Below are positions 1 through 11,950 of a stretch of 64,000 bases of DNA, in pieces. The DNA is from Agapanthus africanus (taxonomy: Eukaryota > Streptophyta > Magnoliopsida > Asparagales > Amaryllidaceae), in assembly GCA_030015575.1 (NCBI GenBank), contig CM057342.1, positions 617,549,348 through 617,613,347 of the forward strand, in the 5' to 3' direction. A program made the position numbers and the translations under genes. How positions within the stretch are numbered: the first letter of the stretch is position 1; each line of letters begins with the position of its first letter. Below the pieces are notes generated by a model. The model did no database searches and was not told where the DNA came from. It worked only from the letters and a program-made list of their open reading frames with translations.

Positions 1-872
1 GTAGAGCCTATAAGCAAAACTTACCGTACAGCCCGGTCTCTTCGTCTGATATGTCGCATATCGAGTCTGGGGGGTGGAATCGTCAAACCCTGCTGACTCG
101 ATAAGTCATGCCGATGTGTGGCCTATAACCTTTCGAAAAACTACTAATAACACTTATTAGTAAATCTCATCAGCCTTAAACAGGGACTTGCTGTTATAGC
201 CAATAAGCATAGCGCAATATCAACTCTCAATACCGGGAGAGATGAAACCTTCTCCTATCGCTCACTGACTCCATGTGACTCGGGACTGTACCCAAAAACC
301 ATCTATTTGCATGACTCATTTGAGCCGTGGTAGGAAGGAAATCAAAGCACAGTGGAAACCACACAAGACGCTATGACGATCTCGGGTCTACAGACTAGTC
401 TGTATAAGTGTCGCCAGAGAACTGCTATCTGACGATAAGTATGGTACCATCTAAGAATTCTCGGCAAGTCATGTTCGGTGTACCCATTCTACAATGAGCA
501 CATGTGTACAATCTTTGATGTCAAACACCATCGCCCTATATAGGGTCAAGAAACGTACACACTACTCTACTCTGGAATATCGATGCCCCTGTCTCGATAT
601 TCTCTCAACTGGGAACTGTTAAGGATATGCTTGTGGACTACACAAGCCTCACCAGTATGATCTGCATCATAGTCCTGGTAGTCAAACCAACATCCTAAGG
701 GTTTTATCAACATGTATCAAAAAAGACAATAAACTAAAACAAGTATACATATTAAAATAAAGAGCAACCAGATAACATACTATCATGTCGAGTAAGAAAG
801 TCCTCTATATATGTGTCAAAACATCCATTATAATATATAATAATGGACTTTAGGGCATACATATTCCTAACA
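1..872 (-). repeat. Old copia LTR, cut by the window start
   Basis: This stretch aligns along its whole length with the distal half of the Copia-1 LTR (8682-8938 joined to 11316-11934). Shared landmarks in the same order are the ccgtacag..cggtctc block near 25, 'gggactgtaccca' near 283, 'aaagcacagtgg' near 343, and the terminal 'tttagggcatacat' followed by 'ctaaca' ending at 872. It is clearly more diverged than the two Copia-1 LTRs are from each other, so it is an older insertion of the same or a sister family. No polypurine tract follows at 873, so it is either a solo LTR or the 5' (right-hand) LTR of a minus-strand copy. The left end lies outside the window. Confidence 0.75.
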
Positions 873-1489
873 CCTTTGGTTTGCCACTCTTGTCAGCCAC
901 TATCACTCGATTCCTTGGTTGTTGCTACCAATTCTCATCCCCCACAGTCCCAGCTGGCCCCCCGTCGACTCCCCCTTCCCCCTAGGGTGTTGTCCACCAC
1001 CACCATTGCAATCGACGCCCACAACAACCACCATCATAAATGTCTCCCCGTTATCATTATCAATACCTCCGCATTTTATTTTTGGTATGGTATTAGTATG
1101 CCAAGCATGACACTACTACATTTTCTGAAAATCAAGTGTCAGAAATCATATTCCCAAAAATATAAGGGTTTTCAGAAATCTTACCTTCTATGTATTAAGC
1201 TGGTTCCCCAGGGTAATATAAGTAGAAAAACAAAGAAATTAGCATAAACAACGATGAATTTTTCTATTTTTTGGGTTTTGTGTGCTTGGGGGATAATCCA
1301 TCACTTAATGCAAGCAAGGTTCGAACCCCACAACTCTTGCTCAACTACGAAAGGAATAGGCTCCGGTGACACTCGCATGATGGTCTTAAACTAGAGAGCA
1401 AAGTGTAGCATTTATTGTTCAATGGATAATTTCCAATACCTAGCCAAAAGAAAGGGGTTTCCTATTCAATGGTATCTTATCTAGAAGTA
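873..1489. other. Intergenic stretch without a recognisable gene
   Basis: Short open frames occur here but have no domain, no codon pattern and no similarity to anything else in the window. A palindromic ggttcgaacc near 1318 resembles a tRNA-type B box, but no convincing A box at the right distance was found. Nothing else is supported. Confidence 0.4.
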
Positions 1490-1961
1490 GGATTTGGGAT
1501 GGGTGCTATTGTTTTCATGCTATCTTGGTATTATTTGTGAATCCTAATCTCACATCAAGATCACAACACCATGGGCTCTCTGTTTGACCCTATTGATCAC
1601 CATTGGATCTTGAACAGTATCAATACTATGTACTCAAAATAGCACCAGTTACGAATCCGAGTTACAGGGACAATCATTACTATTCTTTGATTTATAGAAA
1701 TGATGGTAAAAAAATTGATATTTAAAAGTACACTGCTTGTTCTTTGATGAAACAAAATTATTCTTTGATTTATAGAAGTGATTGAGGGATAACTCGGGTT
1801 CGGATGGGTGCTAATTTGAGCACAAAGTATTAGTGCTGTTCAAGATCCAATGATGGTCAATAGGATCAAATAGGAAGCCCATGGTGTTGTGATCTTGATG
1901 TGATTAGGATTCACAAATAGCATCAAAATAGCATGGAAGCAATAGCACCTACACCAAATCC
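1490..1961. mobile_element. Foldback / MITE-like element with long inverted arms
   Basis: The left arm (about 1490-1680) is the imperfect reverse complement of the right arm (about 1781-1961). The outer ends are GATTTGGG.TGGGTGCTATTG on the left and CAATAGCACC.ACACCAAATC on the right. Inside, 'cacatcaagatcacaacaccatgggct' on the left has its reverse complement at about 1880-1910. About 100 AT-rich bases separate the arms. There is no coding capacity. I could not identify a clean target duplication, so the superfamily (Mutator-like foldback or other MITE) is unassigned. The arms carry many mismatches, so it is not recent. Confidence 0.6.
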
Positions 1962-2057
1962 GAACTTGTATTCTATACTCCACCTTATATCTAATGAGAG
2001 CCTTAGTAATCTATATAGATTCCACCGCACCGATAAGAAAGTATTACTCTTTAACTA

Positions 2058-2150
2058 ACTGGTCTTAGCGCAGTTGGTACCAATTTACTCTCTAATATGA
2101 GAGTTCAAGTTGGATTTCATAAGGGTTGTTCAAAAAAAATAAGAAGAAGA
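2058..2150 (+). mobile_element. Possible tRNA-derived SINE fragment
   Basis: The sequence has a pol III A-box-like motif (TTAGCGCAGTTGG, near 2066) and, about 35 bases on, a B-box-like motif (GAGTTCAAGTTGG, near 2101). An A-rich tail with AAG repeats follows (about 2132-2150). This order and spacing fit a tRNA-related SINE head. The body is very short and no flanking duplication is clear, so this may be a truncated copy or a chance resemblance. Confidence 0.4.
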
Positions 2151-2819
2151 GTTTTTTTTATTTTCCCATGTTACATTACTATCTTAGTTTTCACATTCAC
2201 TTCTCATCATTAAGTTATATCTAGAAACCGGGGAAAAAAGTTAGCTTAAAATAATAGTGTAGAGATCACTCGTATGTATCTCACCGTTGAGTAGATGAGA
2301 TGCAAAATGCATCACACCATCCACTCAACAATGGATGATGAGATAGATAGGAATGGTCGCACCACTATTATTAATAGAAAGACCCTGAATCTGTAGATTT
2401 GTACAATATAGTTTTAGTGAAGTTGTCTCGTGCTTCTTCATAATTTCTCCACATAAAATGCTCTGACCATTAACCAACAAACACAGCCATGAGTTCTCAT
2501 AGATTTCGTAAATCCCTATTATTATAGTGCTAAAAGAAAGAGGTATCCAATTTTGAAATTGATTTGGTGATGGGACTTCTTCTTATTTCAAAGAAATCGA
2601 TAAAAAATCAAAATAAAATCCAAGTCAAATCAATAACCCAATGCTATACTCTCTCTTTCTCTCTCTAAATAACTAAAAAATAAACGAAGAAGAAGAGTAT
2701 AAGAGGAAGAGGAAGAAGAAGTGGCCTCTCTCCGCTGAATGGGTTATGAAATGGTGTCGCTTTCCGCGGTCTCTCTCTCCTCCCGTACATATGCATAACT
2801 TCGTCATTAGTTATTTTTC

Positions 2820-2911
2820 TTCTCCACGGAATGGGTTATGAGATGGATGTTTGCATTTTAGGACAATAAAAGATTAAGAAAAAAAGGAATTTGAGCAGGT
2901 TGGTCAAATCC
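2820..2911 (+). repeat. Dispersed direct repeat, copy 1
   Basis: About 90 bases beginning 'ttctccacggaatgggttat' and ending 'gagcaggttggtcaaatcc' recur at 5019-5108 in the same orientation at about 85% identity by eye. Sequences beyond both ends differ. A partial third echo ('gctgaatgggttatgaaatgg') lies at about 2735-2756. Around it (2640-2720) the sequence is GA-rich. The repeat has no coding content that I recognise. Confidence 0.55.
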
Positions 2912-3739
2912 TCCTCCCTCAGAAATTTTTTCCATGTGCCAGCCCTATACATCCGATCAGGAGACAGAAAGAGATGGAGAATTCCCGACACCCTTCAACC
3001 AAGCTTGGTAGAGTCCACGTTCTTATTTTTCTCTTTCTCCTGTCCAGATGTATACGACCGGCGCATGGAAAACTTCCTCTCCCGGAAAAAAGTTTTAAAA
3101 TCTCCCTTTTCTCTTCTTCTTATATAATACATGGATAAGTTAAATAGTTTACTGATTTTTTTTCTAAATGTGTTAGGTACTGACTGTTGGAAAAAAAATT
3201 GGGGCCAAAAACCAGCTGGGAGGGGGAGAGATTTTTCCTTATTATTATATAATAATACGGAGACGTTAAATAGTGAATAATGACTGTTTGATGATGCTCA
3301 ATATTGGGGACCTCTAAGATCAGGACACGTGGTGGATAGCACATCTCAGAACTCAGAAGAAAGGGCCCACAGAGGCCGACCAGTCCACCCCTGTACCCGA
3401 CATGCCAGCACAAGTCAACCCTCCTTGGGGCTCCCTGCAGATTGGCCTCCTCGGCCCCTCAGCTCGCCTTAAGCTGCCACAAGACCAAGTATCCTCGGCC
3501 TTTTCGCTCGTCCACGAGCCCCCCGACCGAGGCCGTCTTCCTCTGTCCTCCGTCCAGCTCCACCGCTCACAGGCGTAACCGCCGCTCCGCGAATCTCGCC
3601 ATGCGTGGATTCTTCGTCCGCAACATCCCACGTTCCACGCCTCCACGATCCTCATTAATGGGCGATCCGCTCTCTACGCGGGCGTGACGTCGGGAGCGTA
3701 ACTGCCGGCGAGATTCTCGCGCCTGCTGTTGCGTGTCTC
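2912..3739. other. No gene recognised; GC-rich part may be upstream LTR sequence
   Basis: The first half is AT-rich. From about 3340 to 3740 the base composition becomes clearly GC-rich, with overlapping short open frames on both strands but no domain. Because it runs directly into the TATA box and LTR-like sequence at 3740-4015, it may be the U3 part of that LTR. A TGTTGG at about 3185 could be its start, but nothing confirms this. Confidence 0.3.
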
Positions 3740-4015
3740 TACCACTATATAAAGTCCTATCACAGAGGGGTCAAGTAAGCCATTTTTGATTCCACTTAAC
3801 CATTACGCTGTTCGGATCTAGTACTAACTTGATCGTCGGAGGGTCCTCGGTGGCGTCAAACCATCCCGGAACTTCTTTACAGGTACTTGGCGTCCAACTC
3901 CTCCAATCACTAAACTTCCTCAGAACCCATTGAGACCCACACACAACAGAGGATCCCTTCCAGAATCCGCCGGGAGATCGACGGAAGACAACATCTGAAG
4001 GAGATCTGAAAAAGA
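3740..4015 (+). repeat. LTR remnant (Tat-like), plus orientation
   Basis: A TATA box (TATATAAAG at 3746-3754) is followed by 'gtaagcca' and by CTTGATCGTCGGAGGGTCCT near 3828, a promoter-to-U5 arrangement seen in plant Tat/Ogre-type LTRs. About 240 bases here match, in reverse orientation, 5755-6000, down to the shared ending 'acggaaga.aacatctgaaggagatc'. The two form an inverted pair of LTR pieces. Ends are not resolved and the copy is decayed. Confidence 0.5.
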
Positions 4016-5018
4016 GCTCCATCAGTGTTCGTTTTTTTTTGCGGAATTTTTATATATGGCTCAGCTATTGAATGTTGAATGTCAGTCGCTCTCTGTCTCT
4101 CATGCAACTTGCTGATTTTTTCTTCCGCGAATCCGGCTTTTTTAACGCACAGAACCCAAAGCTATAAGATAATTTTAAATGCTAATTTGATTTGAAAGTT
4201 AGTAAATTATTAATATACTAATTAAAATCGGATGCATATGAAAATAAACTAGATGTTGCATAATAGAATTCACCTTTTATATTAGATAATTTTCTTCAAT
4301 TGTCTTTTTAAAAGTACTAAGGCTGTTTTTACTTTATCCAGGAAAAAAAAACGCTCTCTTTGCTCATCAATCTTTTCGTCTCTATTTTTGTTTGTTATGT
4401 TCAATTAATAGTTTTGTGATCCGGATTTTAAAGAATTTGATTCAGTTAACTAGGATTGTGTGATCGAATTTGACACGGTCATAATCCGATACATCAGCTT
4501 CGTTCATCAACCAAAGTATCTTCGTAAGTCTCATATCTTTTTCATCTTAATCTAAATTAATTTCTGTGTGATTCTTATGTTCCCTATGTTGATTTAGAAA
4601 GTATTTTTTAATTATGTATAGATGATAGGGAACAATTTTAAGTTCTTATCACAAAGGCTATATATTTAAAAATTTTATGAAATTTTAATTCAATTTTATA
4701 TATTTTCCTACCTAAAATTTTATTACTTATTCCTTAAACTCATGTCTTCACTCATCAAATTAATTTGGTCCTTAAGGTCTCCAAATAATTTCTCATATTA
4801 ATAAAAAAAAATTGGACGAAGATTGGAGGCTGCCTGCCTACAACCCATGCCTTTTGAATTCCTGATAAGGATTAGAAATTAGGAACTCAATTTTTGGACT
4901 TAGAATTAGAACAGAAAATATTTAAAATGATTATTTTTAATTTAATTAATTTATTTTTTTGACAGAGTTGTAATCAGTTATTGATTATTTGTAGCACAGC
5001 TCATTATTTAATTTCCTT
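4016..5018. other. AT-rich sequence, nothing recognised
   Basis: Strongly AT-rich non-coding sequence with homopolymer runs. No open frame with domain character, no inverted ends and no similarity to other parts of the window were seen. Confidence 0.5.
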
Positions 5019-5108
5019 TTCCGCAGAATGGAATATGAAATGGATGGTTGCATTTTTGGACAATAAAAGAGGAAGAAAAAGAAGAATTTGAGCAGGTTGG
5101 TCGAATCC
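5019..5108 (+). repeat. Dispersed direct repeat, copy 2
   Basis: This is the second copy of the about 90-base repeat at 2820-2911, from 'ttccgcagaatggaatatga' to 'gagcaggttggtcgaatcc'. The copies are 2.2 kb apart and in the same orientation. They could be ends of a decayed element or two copies of a short dispersed repeat. Confidence 0.55.
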
Positions 5109-5754
5109 GGGGTTTGGATCCTCTCCATTGTTAGCAGGCACATGAGGGTCCAGCAGAAGTTTGTTAGCGGTTTGATTTTCATCCAACTTAAGATTTGAGC
5201 TGGGCCCATGTGATAACTTAGACCCGCGTCTCTTCTTCTCGCTTCGCCTCCCCCAACCACCCAAAAAGAAAAAACACCCAACAATCCACAACACTAGCAA
5301 AATCCCCTTCTATTGGTGAAGAAGATCAAGAATAAGTGTATAGCCTGCAAAGCGGTTGATGAATTCGCAGAAAGATTTCAAAGCAATTGGTCAATTCAAC
5401 CAAATCTTAAGAACAATTCAGGCTGACTGAGCATCTATTTCAATGACTTTATGTTATTCAACAGCGCTCAAATGTAACTAGAAATGTTCTTCAATTGCTC
5501 ACTTGAATACACTGGTCAAATGCATCATATAATAATGATCGAAAGTCCAGCGGTGCATAGGTCTAGGAGCTGGGCGTCTTGGGAAAGGGCGGTGACTGGA
5601 TGAAGGGAGATGGGTATGTCCTCTGCTATATCCATTCCTATCTTGTTTTGCACCAAAAGAATCGTTTATGATGATGATGATGATTTTACATTCCTCTTCA
5701 ACTTTTGAACTCTTCATCTCTCCCCTAGTTCTCTTCAATAGGAAAATGATGGAT
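5109..5754. other. No gene recognised; short ATG microsatellite
   Basis: Mixed-composition sequence with a short (ATG)n run at about 5667-5684. Short minus-strand open frames contain only low-complexity sequence. No function is assigned. Confidence 0.4.
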
Positions 5755-6040
5755 CTCTGGATCTCCTTCAGATGTTATCTTCCGTTGATCTGCTGCGGAC
5801 GCTGATGGATGGCTGAGATTGAGTTGGAGGGTTGTCTCCTGGAGCGTGTGGGTCTCAATTGGTTTTATGTGGTTGAGTCCGAGCTACCTGCAAAGAAGTC
5901 CCGGGATGATTATGCCACCGAGGACCCTCCGACGATCAAGTTAGGCGGGGTATTATGGCAGAGTAACAGCCTATTGGGGTAAAATTGGCTTACCTGAGTC
6001 GTCTGAGAGAGGGGTGTTCGCCGCCGAAAGACGCGAACGG
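5755..6040 (-). repeat. LTR remnant (Tat-like), minus orientation
   Basis: Read on the minus strand it carries the same CTTGATCGTCGGAGGGTCCT landmark (at about 5935) and the same downstream sequence as the plus-strand remnant at 3740-4015, with 'gtaagcca' upstream. It lies directly next to the minus-strand Tat LTR fragment at 6041-7333 and may be the 3' part of the same or a sister LTR. Confidence 0.5.
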
Positions 6041-7333
6041 GACATTAGGACGTCTGGCCTGAATTTTGAGGGGAAGATGCTATTTGGTTTATCCGTCCAC
6101 CTCTCCGAAAATGCCAAGTTGATTCATGGCACCATGTATCGGAGGTTTGGACGGATGCGGCCGTTATAGTAGATTTCGTCAGATTCCCCCTCATTGTGAG
6201 GGTTTTTTGATTGTGGGGACACTCTTCCATGCAGGCGCAAGCCCCTGTAGTTAATTACAATACCGCATCGCGGTAACCACTTTCTCCTGCTCCAGAAGGT
6301 CACTTCGTGTCGTGTGTGTTTGTTTTGTTTTAGGTTGCCCGTGGATTGTATACGGAAACTAATTTATGTTGTCGCCCGTAGGGTGTGGATTAGTCCAAAT
6401 CCGTATTTTCTTAGATTTGGGTTTAGGTTGGTTAAGAATTGTTAATCTTGTTTTAGATTAAAATCAACTCAAACGTTTGTTGAGGATACGTTAGTCTAAT
6501 TTTAGACTAAGATCTACTCAACAGGATTTTCTTTAGTTTATAGGGACATTGCGGTCCGCAATTTAGTTTTTAGGGACATTGCGGTACGTAATTTAGTTTT
6601 AAGGACATTGCGGTCCGTAATTTAGGTTTAAGGACGTTGCGGTCCATAAAATTTAGTTTTGAAGACATTGCGGTTCAAAGAGTTTAAGGACATCATAGTC
6701 CGTAGAATTTAGTTTTTTAGGGACGTTGCGGTCCGCAATTTAGTTTTAAGGACGTTGCGGTCCATGGAGTTTAGCTTTAAGGACATTGCGGTCCAAAGAA
6801 TTTAAGGACATCATAGTCTGTGGAATTTAGTTTTTTAGGGACGTTGCAATCCGCAATTTAGTTTTAAAGACGTTGCGGTCCATGGAGTTGTTGGTTTGGG
6901 GGATATACCAAGAATTATTGGTTATTGGGACCCTCCACCTCTCTGAAAATGTTGAAGAATTACAACGACATGTATCAAAATTGTGGAGAGACGTACCCTT
7001 GAACCAATGAATGTTCATCAAAGGTTTGATAACCTTATTTAGGACTAAATCCAATTTAGAAGAAGTCCTATGGGCTCGGTCGATTTTGGGGTTTGGCCAA
7101 ACTTGGGCTCAGCCCACTTAATCTGTGTCATTTCCTTTTTTTTTATAAAGTGTTAGACACTTGCTAGGACACAGTCCTTTCTCTGTACACATAATACCAA
7201 ACATTTATGTGAATACTGACACCCACTTTCTTTTTGTTTTTTATGTGTGTTGAACACTTTTCATAGCGCTAGGCTTTTCTTGAGGAGCGCAGAGCGCTCT
7301 GTGTTAAGTAGCGCCCACGTGAGGGGGCACGTG
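6041..7333 (-). repeat. Old Tat LTR fragment, minus orientation, interrupted by Copia-1
   Basis: Reverse-complement matches run collinearly with the Tat LTR of this window. 6060-6400 matches about 22420-22780 (including 'gtatacaatccacgggcaac'). 6478-6523 is a copy of the 46-base two-stem module. 6540-6890 holds GGAC-N6-GTCC repeats of about 30 bases. 6920-7020 matches the CTCTGA..TCAGAG hairpin region. 7149-7163 and 7247-7260 are AGTGTT..AACACT dyads. 7312-7331 is a CACGTG..CACGTG dyad. The match stops at 7333, where the Copia-1 LTR starts, so Copia-1 appears to have landed inside this older LTR. It is substantially diverged from the intact-looking LTRs at 19324 and 61087. Confidence 0.7.
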
Positions 7334-10300
7334 TGTAGGGTTACTAGGCACTCTAATAAGGTTCTAGAAGGCATCAACCATGCCCGATTTAAAAAATTTA
7401 GCCGTGCCTAACAACCCTAAGCAAGATCTTGGCTAGACTATTAGGCTATCACATGCAAGTAAATAACTTTTACTACTAAGTGAATACGAAATACAACCTT
7501 TGTAGATCGGTCCTTCACTTCTAAAACTCCTTGTTATAGTCCCTTCGCTGCAATCATGATTCTCCCGGGCTCTTGCATGGCTTCACGAGGCGAAAGAAGC
7601 GTCCTTGCTTGAAGTCTTCGAGGCCGAAGATGATCTACGTTGAGAGAATACCAACTCAAACTTCTACTTCACTAACTAGAGAATTAGTGAAGCAAACACC
7701 CTAAACTAAAGTGCTAGTCTAGTAGAGAATGGAAAAATAGGAAATGAGTTCTCTTTAGAATTTTATTTCTCCCAATCTTTTATTCTCTTTTCAAAACCCT
7801 AGTAAGCTTTTTCTTTTGCTCAAAGAAGAAGAAGATGAACAAAAAAGAAGGATGAGGATAAATGATCAAGTGAGTGAGCTAACCATGATGAGTGAGTATC
7901 ATATACTAACTCATGTAGAGACATTACCATGGCTAATCCTAAATGGTTAGATTAATAAAAATCTAAAGTAAAACAAAGTTAATGGACTTTGTCAAAGCAT
8001 CCATAAGCTTTTACAAGCTTCATGCTTGTGACAAAAGCTCCACTAATTTGTAATTACCTTATATAATTATTAACCACCATTTAAAATAGAATGGTGTATG
8101 TCTTGCACACCCATGTATGATATATCATCAACCATGATACAAAATGAAAAACACACATTTAATATATATCACATATATACTAAAGTTGTGCACATGTGAG
8201 AAAAATCTTTAAGTGAACAAATGTTAGTTAATGTAAATTAGTATATCATATATACAATTATACACTAAATTATTAAATCAACACTTGACTTAATAATACG
8301 GTTATATCTCATATAACCGACTAACATCCAATGTATCGACTTATCGAATCAACACTTGATTCGATAACCCGGCTATATCACATAAAACCGACCGATACAA
8401 AAAGTCGCGAGAATAGAATACGGTATCACATACACGCATCATTCTCGGTCCCGCACATATCACATATGCGCTCCTATTTCATTTTGCCTGAGCCAGTAAA
8501 ACCTCCATGTAGGACTCTAAAGACTCATCAATACGCCGGCAGTAGGTGATGATCACATCAAGCACCCACAAGCCATCAGCGGTACTAGCTGGACGTAACG
8601 GCTACCCGGGTATTGAGCGATCAGAAGATTAGCAAGCAAGCCCGCTCCAACTCCTGTAAAAGCCAAACGGTAACACTTCCCGTACAGTCCGGTCTCCTCG
8701 TCTGATATGTCGCATATCAAGTCTAGGGGTGGTAAACGTCAGACCATAATAACCGATAAGTCGTGCCGATGTGAGGCTTATAACGGGTCGAGAAACTACC
8801 GGTAACTCTTACCAGTAAATCTCTAAATCAGCCCTGGCCAGGGACTTCCCTGTTATGGCCAATCGAGCACAACGCAACATCAACCCCCAATACCGGGAGA
8901 GACGAAACCCCTCCTATCGCTCATTGCCTCCATGTGACTGTAACGTTTTGAAAATCGTTTCGGTGAAATTTCAAAAAAATGGGTAAAATAAGGGGGTTTT
9001 CTGTAAAAAGTCAAAATACAAATATCTTATTATAAAAATTAAATATACATATTCTAGCTATGTAATTGCTATTATTTGGTGTTTATTGAGCCGCTGGTGA
9101 AATTTCAAATTTTCTGAAAAAAATATTATTTTATTATTATTTTAAGCCGTCACTAATACATTTAATTAGGGAAAATTACAAATTGGAATGAGTTGAAACA
9201 AATTTTGTGCATCATAAAACATTAAATAAAATTTTATCATATGGTTTTTGGAACGAAATCATTTTCCAAAACGGTTTAGAAATTATTGAAGAAAAAAGGC
9301 TTTTTTTTAGCGTAAATGGATGTTTGGGGTATTGTATTTATCATTTTTCATCACCCCACACCCGTACCAACATCCACACACTCCCATTTACTTCTCCCCT
9401 TGAAGAATTCAGCAGCCCCCATTTATTTTCCCCACTTGAATTTCAAAGGAAAGAAATAAAAGAAAAGAAAAGAAAATGGAGAAATGAGGTGGACCTTTGA
9501 CCTTGAATTGACTTTGACTTCTTCCCCCACTTTCTCTACCTCCCTCTCTCTCCTCTCCCACTCCAATTCCAGCAGCCCCCCCTCTCCTACTGCAGCAACA
9601 GCCCCCCCCCCAATTCCCTTCTCTTTTCTCTTCAAACTTCATCAAAAATTGCCTCAAATCCATCAAAAAAAATCCCAAAACCCAAATCCGACTCCTACCC
9701 ATTTTAGCTTAGCCCGTATAGCATGGATCTTTGTGAAAAGAGAGCATTTTGGGAGGCCATGGATGCTTGTGGATCTTCAAATGTTTTTGGGTATAATTCT
9801 AAACTTTTTGCTTAGTTTGTTACTTAATTTCTTAAAGCTAAGTTAATTAAGTGTTAATTTGGGTTATGTGAGTTTAATTGCATGATTAAAGATTTCAAGT
9901 TAGGGTTTGTTGTGGAAATGAGTTGTGTTTGATTGTGTATGGTTTACTGAGGTGGATTAACATATTTAGTTTTGTAGAACACTAATCTAGTTGTTAATTA
10001 CAAGTTGTTACTTGAAAAATGTCCAAATTAAGCTTTTTGTTGCAAACTAGTTTTTTTGATTTAATTCGAAATATGAGATTAAAAATATGGTTAGGGTTTT
10101 TATCATATTATTAACTTTATTAAGTGTAGTTTAACACTTTAGTTCATGGAAATCCAACCTAAATTGTAGTTTGTGCATTTTTGCTATGAAATTGTTAAAA
10201 AGGGTATTTTGTAAACTAGAATATTAGGGTTTTTGGAATTTAATGAGATTAAATTCCGGAAATTATTTCTATGACTTATTTAAGATATTTAATAAGTATA

Positions 10301-11934
10301 TTGGCCGCTACATTCATTTAAACATCATGTTTTGTACAAAAACGGCGAATTGTGCTTGCTAGATTTTCGGAAAAACGACTTTTTAAGTGAAATTGGGGTT
10401 TTTGGGAATTGTAAGCTATTTTATATTATAAGTAGTGCTTGTAATTGTGCAAATGAGTGTGATTGGATTTTTCTCGATGGTTTGACGTTTGTACATCGAC
10501 ATCGAGGGTTGGTTTGACTATTCTTGCATGCGTAGGCGATAGGTTTGGACCTATGCGTGATACGCGTGCCGATTTGATTTTCGTATGCCGTTTCGATTTC
10601 GAATTTAGTTTTAATGCGATTTCTGTGCGTAGATATTTTTCTATTCACGAGTTGGCAACTCACCCCCGTTGTGCCCCAGTTTCTTGCAGGTTTGCCGTAC
10701 AGGTTTCATTACGGCTTTGCTGGCACTATTTCCATTCCGGGTGGCTTGCTAGTAGGTGGGTTATTTGTATCTTACCCATCCTTATATCTTGTATATTATT
10801 ATTCAGTTGTATCTAGAAGTTCCATCAACCAAACATGTATTTATTTTTTTTTGAGGTAGAGACCCGTGATGTTATTCTTTCGACCTTAGAGTCACGCGTT
10901 TTATTTCTGTGTATTTCTGGTGGTTTTGAGTTTCCTTTTGAGTTTTGATCCTCGCCGTTGGCGTTGTATATTATATTGCTTGTGTGGTTGTGACCGTCGT
11001 TTGACGAAGAGCTAGCTCCCGCTTGGGGATGCCCTTTTCTTGATTTCGTATACTATTCATGTTGTATCCCGTTTGGGGGCCAGTATTTACAAAGGAGACT
11101 CTGCCGAAATTTTCAGTAAATTTTTGATGTTTTAAAAACCGCATAATTCGGCTTATGCTATTGAAATTACTTGCTTTAAGTTGGTTTTTCCTGCACTCTA
11201 CTACTTTTCTTGGTTTGGATTTCTGGGTTTTCGGTTTACTTAGATTACGTACGCCTCGAGACGTTCGTAGTTTAAGTGCCGGTCATGTTCCGTACTTTCG
11301 GGTCGTGACAGTGACTCGGGACTGTACCCAAAAACCACCCTTTTGTACGCCCTTTTGGACGTGGTAAGGTGGAAATCAAAGCACAGTGGGAATCACACAA
11401 GACTCTATGACGATCTCGGGTTTACAGACTAACCTGCACAAGTGTCACCAGAGAACTGCCATCTGACATGAGGTATAATACCATCTGGGAGTTCTCGGCG
11501 AGTCCGTCCAGTGTACCCAGTCTCCACTGAGCACCCGTATATCATCTCTGATGTCAAACACCAATGGATATGGGATCATCCATCGCCCATCTATATGGGT
11601 CGAGAAGCTATACGCTAGTCTACTCTGGTATATCGATGCCCCGTCTCGATACACCCACGACTATGGACCTTGAAGGATGTACTTATGGACTACCATGTCC
11701 CCACTAGTATGATCCACATCATAGTCCAGGTAGTCAAGTACACATCCTAAGGGCTTTAACAATATGTAACTATAAGACAGTATCAAGAGACAAGTATACA
11801 TGTTAAGATAAAGAGCAACCAGATAGCATACTATCATGTCGAGCAAGAAAGTCCTCTCTATATATGTCCAAGCATCCAATATAATATACATCATCTGTAC
11901 AATACTGGCCTTTAGGGCATACATACAACTAACA
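7334..11934 (-). repeat. Copia-1 3' LTR (interrupted by a solo LTR)
   Basis: It starts TGTAGGGTTACTAGG and ends CTAACA. Without the inserted solo LTR it is about 2.22 kb. 7334-8681 pairs with 17976-19322 of the 5' LTR. It shares many short blocks with the LTRs of Copia-2 and Copia-3 ('cagtccgg', 'taccgggagaga', 'gggactgtaccca', 'agtatcgatgccc'), so the three are related families. Confidence 0.85.
8939..11310. mobile_element. Solo LTR inserted in the Copia-1 LTR, target duplication GTGAC
   Basis: A 2,372-bp block begins TGTAACG and ends GTCGTGACA, and is flanked on both sides by GTGAC (8934-8938 and 11311-11315). The Copia-1 LTR reads through once it is excluded. TG..CA ends, a 5-bp duplication and no internal coding region make it a solo LTR. 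The terminal sequences resemble long chromovirus-type LTRs, but no internal domain exists to prove the family. It contains a pyrimidine-rich tract at about 9520-9640 and AT-rich flanks. Orientation is uncertain. Confidence 0.85.
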
Positions 11935-11950
11935 ATCTCCCACTTGCACT
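11935..11950 (-). promoter_or_regulatory. Copia-1 polypurine tract
   Basis: On the minus strand it reads AGTGCAAGTGGGAGAT directly before the 3' LTR. The same 16 bases precede the 3' LTRs of Copia-2 and Copia-3. It is the plus-strand primer site in reverse transcription. Confidence 0.8.

Noticed and set aside
843-1247. 134-residue plus-strand open frame
   Set aside because: It starts inside the LTR end, is low complexity (Pro/Ser/His) and has no domain or promoter context.
1302-1395. Possible SINE on the minus strand with a B-box-like palindrome
   Set aside because: No A box at proper spacing and no tail or target duplication could be shown.
3353-3687. Overlapping open frames on both strands in GC-rich sequence
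   Set aside because: GC-rich composition lengthens frames by chance. There is no domain, and the region runs into an LTR-like TATA box.
9409-9846. Open frames on both strands in the solo LTR
   Set aside because: They follow a pyrimidine-rich tract (Ser/Pro on one strand, Glu/Gly/Arg on the other) with no domain.
10463-10816. 117-residue open frame in the solo LTR
   Set aside because: It lies wholly within LTR sequence and has no recognisable domain.
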